Source: Priapulus caudatus (taxonomy: Eukaryota > Priapulida > Priapulimorpha > Priapulimorphida > Priapulidae). From it: a stretch of 20,809 nt of DNA. Shown one piece after another: positions 16,524-20,809 of this stretch. The stretch spans positions 61,242-82,050 of the forward strand of contig NW_014577317.1 in NCBI RefSeq assembly GCF_000485595.1, written 5' to 3'. How positions within the stretch are numbered: position 1 is the first letter of the stretch; every line of letters begins with the position of its first letter. The notes beneath the pieces were generated by a model, which saw only the letters and a program-made list of their open reading frames with translations, ran no database searches and had not been told where the DNA came from. The translations under genes were made by a program, and so were the position numbers.

Positions 16524-16529
16524 TGTGTG
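16421..16529. repeat. (GT)n/(GTGC)n microsatellite
   Basis: GTGCGTGCGTGTGTG, CGCGCGCG, (GT)n and a terminal GCGTGC array. Artefactual polymer frames on both strands. Confidence 0.95.
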
Positions 16530-16559
16530 AGACCATTTGCCATTGCCAGCCGCCACGAG

Positions 16560-17000
16560 CGTATCCCCTCCCTCATATCTATCTCCATCGCCATTCCCCA
16601 TCTACCGCCCTCCGTCTCCGCCTTCATCAATCTCCAGCCTCATCTTCCACCTAACACCTGCGTCTCTATTCACATGCTCCACTCCATTCCCTGTCTCACC
16701 TCCATTGTCTATCCTCCATCCCCACCCCTCTCTTATCTCCATCATCCATCCTCCACCCCCATCCCTGCCTCACCTCTATCTTTATCCTTCGCCCACCCCC
16801 TGCCTTGCCTCTACCCCTATCCTCCATCCCCATTTCCTGCCTTGCATCTATCTCTATTCTCCACACTATCCCCTGTCTCACCTCCATCGTTCATTATCCA
16901 CCCCATCCCTGCCTCTAACTCAATCCTACATTCTCTTTCCACACTCTCCTCACCCTCCACCCTTCACTACCAGCATGCATCTCACGCCCCACATCCTTCT
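16560..17000. repeat. Pyrimidine-rich degenerate minisatellite, G-poor on + strand
   Basis: About 440 bp composed almost wholly of C, T and A, with irregular units of roughly 35-50 bp built from CCTCACCTCCAT, CTATCCTCCATCCCCA and CCCTGCCTCACCTCTATC. Lack of G and of TAA/TGA keeps two plus frames open (up to 252 codons, Pro/Ser/His-rich) without any real gene. The complementary purine strand could form triplex DNA with it. Confidence 0.8.
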
Positions 17001-17039
17001 GCCACAAGGATGCATTCCCTGGCGGGACCATACACTTAA

Positions 17040-18150
17040 AGGAATATCTGCGAGATTCTTGCTCAGAAATGCTCAATCCGAATAAAATATAGCGAAACAT
17101 AGTCTCACCTCACAGCGAATATATCATTGATTACATTAACTTGAGAAACACTAAGATTCTATGCAGCTGTAGCATAGAAAATTTGATATAAACACATCAA
17201 AACACAACGAAAATAACATCGAGTCGCGAGATTTGTTTTTTCGCGAATGTGTCAACTTGTAATTCGTCGGTGCAAACGAGATTGCGCGAGAGACGTGTAA
17301 GTCTATGGACGATAGCTGACGCTACTAACTGGTCCAATATCACAAGATAAAGGCGGTGGTAATCAAACGAGTTCGAAGCTGGCACGTTTAGGTAAATACG
17401 AAGGTTCTAATACATTTTGCCGTTACTCTAGACAGTTGCTGTTACTCAAGCAATAACGGTAGGTATCATAAAAGTGGGAGAAAACACTAGATAATTCTCG
17501 AAATTATGGCTTTAACGGACACACGAGACATCGGTGGCGCCATCTGACGCATCCACGGGAAGCCGCCGGGCCTCGTTTTACAAGCGATGGGTGCAGTCTA
17601 TAGTGTCTGACGTAATCGCGTTAACTAACGCACGTACGTTCACTACTTACGCCAGACCGGCATCGCGGTTAGGAATACTACGTTAGCTGTCACGGAAACC
17701 GCCATCCACGGCTCTCTCGTAATATAAACACGGCCAGCTGAACCGTAGAGGTTGTCCGTTGATCTGTGGTATTACGGTGGGAAATCATTTCCCATTAGCG
17801 GCCATACATACGAAAAAAAATAAAATAATTTTAGAGTATTTTGTTTTAAAAGGTATTTTGTGAATTCACGTGTATTTTTGATGAACTAACGTTGCAAGTG
17901 ACACCATATATATTGTTAACTCAAAAATTCTTCCATAATTTTTTCTGTACACGAACTTTTCCCGGCGATGCTACGGTAAGGTGCGCTGTGTGTTGATTCC
18001 TCCGCGATATACGCGCTCTCTATACACGGCGGCGGCTAGCACGGACTATATAAACACACGAGGTGCTTGTTCCTAGAGGTGATGACAGTTTATGAATCCT
18101 CCTGTTGCTTTATGAGGTTTTGTTTCACCGACGAGGAAAAGAATTCTGGT
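17040..18150. other. 1.1-kb interval without a recognised gene
   Basis: Mixed sequence with the short palindrome GGGAAATCATTTCCC (about 17780-17794) and a TATATAAA at 18047-18054 following a GC-rich stretch. The TATA-like site could be a promoter, but nothing recognisable lies downstream except the trinucleotide array. No domain-bearing frame on either strand. Confidence 0.5.
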
Positions 18151-18154
18151 GTTA

Positions 18155-18156
18155 TT

Positions 18157-18220
<64 letters not shown>

Positions 18221-18450
18221 TTGTCGTCGTTGTCTTCGCCGTCGTTGTTGTTGGTGGCGTCGTAGTCGTCGTCGTCGTCGATGTTGTTGTTGGTGTTGTT
18301 GTTGGCGTTGTTGTTGTCGTTGTTGTTGTTGTTTTTGTTCTTGTTTGTGGTTTTGTTGTTATTGTCATTGTTGTTGTTGTTGTTGTTGTTGATGATGCTG
18401 ATGCTGCTGATGATGTTGTTGTTGTTGATGATGATGATGATGATGATGCT
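18155..18450. repeat. Compound trinucleotide array (GTC)n-(GTT)n-(GAT)n
   Basis: About 24 nearly uninterrupted GTC units (18157-18230) pass into mixed GTC/GTT, then mainly GTT (about 18285-18390), then GAT/GCT (18390-18450). Long homopolymeric frames (poly-Val, poly-Thr, poly-Arg) occur on both strands. I read it as a microsatellite, since no flanking coding sequence supports it. Confidence 0.95.
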
Positions 18451-19435
18451 ATCATGTTATTGCTGATATTGCTGGTACTGAAAATCACTACCTATCTCTC
18501 GTGCCACCAGCACTTGTAATATTGCTGTTACGTTTGTTGCCTTCCATATACATAATGCTAGCAAAAAGTAATTAGGTAATACAGATGCAGCAGCACTCGG
18601 AAAAAACAGGTGAAATTAAACAGTAGCTTATTTGTTGGGTTACCTATAGTTCACTAAGTGTAACGCAATCGAATCGTTTGTATTGTACCTATTTTTGTTT
18701 TATGGTATACGCTATCGTTTTCGATTTTTTACTACCCCGGTATTCGTAATAAAACATTCGTAATAAACAAGAATCCTGCAAACAAAAACACATTTAACCA
18801 GCACGACTAATGCCTACCAAATGTTGTTAAGCTGCCTTTATGTTTTTATCTATAAGACTCTAAAAGTTCTTGACTATTACAACAGCAAAAATGTCAAACC
18901 CCATGCTGTGTACTTGATCACTTGTTACGTATCACTACACAGTGAGTCACACGCGCGAAAACAAGTAAATGTCAAACAGCACCCGTGCAGAAGTGCAGCT
19001 GCAGTTTATTGAGTTAACTCATAAAACAACGGGGGAAAATTTAGGGGAAAATTCATGTTTTTACCGACCGCATTGCGGGCGCGGGCCGTATTTATTGCTA
19101 TTTTGGCTTACAACAGCCATATTATAGAAACCCCCGAGGTGGTAGTAGCGATCGTAGGTCTTCGAAATCCTGAACGAGGCGGTGTTCGGTTGATGAAAAA
19201 TCTAGAAATTGTTGCTTTTGTGCATGCTGCTAGTTAGCGTGGGGAATCAAAGAGATATGCGCCGAGCCTACTCAGAATGCAAAACGCGACAGATTATATA
19301 TCGCTAAATTGCGATTTTATGCAAACCTATTATTATGCAAATGCCGACCGCGCGCAACTAAATAGGTGCAAATCACTGTTTTGCTAACGAGGTGTGAAAT
19401 GAGAACGATGAGGGAGGTATGGGCGGGTGAGGAGG
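18451..19435. other. 1-kb interval without a recognised gene
   Basis: AT-leaning DNA. Two ATG frames of about 60 codons (18821-19012 and 19055-19237) lack domains; the second is Val/Ala/Arg-rich with no start context of note. No inverted or tandem structure was found. Confidence 0.5.
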
Positions 19436-19439
19436 AATG

Positions 19440-19575
19440 AATATACACACGCGTATGAACGCAGATACGCGCGCGCACGTACGCACGCAAACCCGTCCGT
19501 GCCCGCACAACACGCGTACGCGCGCACGCAAACACGCGCATGCGCACATACGCGCGGGTACGACGCATGCGCGTG
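19440..19575. repeat. Degenerate (CACGCG/ACGC)n tract
   Basis: ACACGCGT, GCGCGCGCACGTACGCACGC and CGCGCATGCGCACATACGCG dominate. CG-dense alternating purine-pyrimidine sequence; open frames on both strands are composition-driven. Confidence 0.85.
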
Positions 19576-19831
19576 AGCCCGTGGCAACGCGCCGAGGTGC
19601 GATCCATTTCCGGTATTTTCGAGCGTAAAATAACTGTTACCGGCTACCCTGCGCTATCCGAGTCCGCGCCTAGTTCCATCGAACCATTCTCGGGAGCGGC
19701 GACGTACAGGGGTATCGACTAAGAGCGAAATTGTGTCGCGGCATCTAACGATGCACACGCCTCACCAGCTAACTAGCCAGCCCCCTTACCAACAACAGCC
19801 CCCCCCACGAACTCACGACAAATCCGAAAAC

Positions 19832-20476
19832 AACTAGAAAGGGCAGTTGTCGCCAACTACATGTATCCCCCGTGATCTAGTATGAATGAAATATCTCTGT
19901 AAGGACATTGAAAGTAGGTAAAGTTAAATAAGTCACAAAGACAAAGGTTTGTTACACAACTCATCTGCCTGAGATGTGCAAGTATGTTAAAATTGGTTGC
20001 CTTAGGGGTTTTGGTACGCGACACACCTTACCCCCAAGATGTGTAAGTATACCAAGTTTGGTAGCGCTAGGTCAATTAGGGGCCGAGTTATAGAGCGGAA
20101 GGAAAATATAATCAATGTCAATGTCAAGGTCAAATAAAGGTCGCAGTGACCTGGTTTTGGTACGCTGCGCACCTTCTGCCCAAGATGTGTAAGTATACCA
20201 AGTTTGGTAGCGCTAGGTCAATTAGGGGCCCGAGTTATAGAGTGGAAGGAAAATATGATCAAGGTCAATGTCAAGGTCAAATAAAGGTCGCAGTAACCTG
20301 GTTTTGGTACGCTGCGAACCTTCTCCCCAAGATGTGTAATTAGACCATGTTTGGTCACGCTAGGTCAATTAGGGGTCGAGTTATAGAGCGGAAGGAAAAG
20401 TGTTTGCGGCGGCGGCGGCGGCTGGACAGACATGAAACCATAGTATCCCCGCCGACTTCGTCGCAGGGGATACAAT
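19832..20476 (+). mobile_element. Pearl-like (Helentron-associated type) element, copy 2
   Basis: It shares left end AACTAGAAAGGGCAGTTGTC plus GCCAACTACATGTATCCCCC with copy 1, then about 110 bp of extra left-side sequence and a truncated core unit (about 19972). Three core repeats follow with anchors AAGATGTGTAA at 20036, 20182 and 20329, a period of 146-147 bp, each with CCAAGTTTGGTAGCGCTAGG, TCAATTAGGGGCC, GAGTTATAGAG(C/T)GGAAGG and AAGGTCAAATAAAGGTCGCA. A (GGC)n tract (20407-20422) precedes the right end GACATGAAACCATAGTATCC and an 8-bp-stem hairpin (20443-20450 with 20466-20473). Core copies here are closer to one another than in copy 1, and one frame (20146-20343) repeats a WFWYAA-LLPKMC peptide word only because the core is duplicated. 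Confidence 0.8.
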
Positions 20477-20563
20477 AAAGCTCTCAGTGGCGGCCGTTTA
20501 GCCCCCGCTTGTTATTAAACGTCGTGCGTGAAAATAACAGAGTGGGCTTGACAGCAAAGAACA

Positions 20564-20606
20564 CCCCCCCCCCACACACACACACACACACACGCACACA
20601 CATACA
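20564..20606. repeat. C10 run followed by (CA)n
   Basis: A homopolymeric C run leads directly into an ACACAC microsatellite. Both are error-prone in sequencing. Confidence 0.9.
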
Positions 20607-20710
20607 CACCCTGGTCTCTCACGCGACGGTACGCCGTTCGTGACCTTTACATGACCTTTACATTATGGAAACGCGAAGTTGACCAGCAACTGGCTGACTA
20701 TAGCGTACGA

Positions 20711-20760
20711 TATTATCAGGAGTTAATAATTATATATAATTATTATTCACTCCTGATATT
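20711..20760. mobile_element. Minimal palindromic MITE with CAGGAGT(G) ends
   Basis: TATTATCAGGAGTTAATAAT and the complement arm ATTATTATTCACTCCTG (20739-20755) leave only a few bases of loop. The ends match the element at 11041-11140. It is essentially all arm and no centre. Confidence 0.75.
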
Positions 20761-20775
20761 ATATATATATATATT

Positions 20776-20809
20776 AGTATTATCAGGAGTAAGATAATAT
20801 AGGATATAT
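20776..20809. mobile_element. Third CAGGAGT arm, cut by window end
   Basis: AGTATTATCAGGAGTAAGAT begins exactly like the left arm at 20711, after an (AT)n spacer. The partner arm would lie beyond the window. Confidence 0.55.

Noticed and set aside
16281-17039. 252-codon open frame on the + strand, longest in the window
   Set aside because: It runs through a (GT)n microsatellite and then a G-poor pyrimidine tract; the amino-acid content changes with the repeat, another frame is also open over 180 codons, and no domain is present.
18047-18054. TATA box promoter
   Set aside because: TATATAAA fits the consensus but no downstream exon or transcript feature can be seen; kept only as a note in the interval entry.
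18067-18519. 150-codon poly-Val/Asp frame and the matching poly-Thr frame on the other strand
   Set aside because: Both are direct readings of the trinucleotide array; no flanking coding sequence supports a protein.
20146-20343. Frame repeating WFWYAA-LLPKMC
   Set aside because: The peptide repeat is produced by the 146-147-bp core of the pearl-like element, not by a gene.
1-20809. tRNA, rRNA or snRNA genes
   Set aside because: No paired A/B-box with a cloverleaf, and no recognised rRNA or snRNA core motif, was found on either strand by eye; a covariance-model scan would be decisive.

Overview
The window looks like repeat-dominated nuclear DNA of a metazoan, most plausibly a marine invertebrate. 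The base composition is uneven and saturated with (CA)n, (GA)n, (GTC)n and AT microsatellites. It opens with TTAGGG telomere-type repeats, carries a decayed BEL/Pao LTR retrotransposon, and contains two elements built like the bivalve 'pearl' family (left end, about 146-bp core tandem repeats, microsatellite, hairpin right end). That architecture makes a mollusc or other lophotrochozoan a reasonable guess, but the species cannot be fixed from sequence alone. I see no prokaryotic gene organisation, no rRNA or tRNA gene, no CRISPR array and no intact conserved host gene.

Layout. 1-32 is a (GGGTTA)n tract. 141-757 is a foldback element (copy A) with 131-bp arms about 98% identical. 991-3579 is a BEL/Pao retrotransposon remnant (gag, zinc knuckle plus aspartic protease, integrase) broken by stops, frameshifts, a large deletion of RT/RNase H and two small AT- or GC-rich insertions; a possible 3' LTR remnant follows. 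3900-5100 is microsatellite-rich. 5283-5500 is a 22-bp minisatellite, 5554-5589 a 36-bp palindrome and 5748-5995 a 248-bp TIR element. 6366-6628 is foldback copy B with (CCCTAA)3 between its arms. 6930-8240 holds microsatellites, a 50-bp tandem duplication and a 15-bp coding-type minisatellite. 9670-10335 contains two inverted CCATTT-type minisatellite arms around a degenerate telomeric tract. 11041-11140 and 20711-20809 hold small palindromic MITEs with CAGGAGTG ends. 14457-15008 and 19832-20476 are the two pearl-like elements. 15486-16150 is a TIR-bounded element with a CACGTG/CCAAT promoter-like block and a short ORF ending at a good splice donor. 16421-17030 is (GT)n followed by a nearly G-free pyrimidine tract, and 18155-18450 is a trinucleotide array drifting from GTC to GTT to GAT.

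The region therefore reads as a mobile-element and satellite graveyard, possibly subtelomeric or pericentromeric, rather than a set of cooperating genes. The parts most worth follow-up are the foldback family (A and B) with its conserved ends, the repeated placement of telomere-like tracts next to or between inverted arms, the pearl-like elements, and the TIR element carrying the spliced-looking ORF. The many short open frames over simple repeats are explained by repeat periodicity, not by genes.
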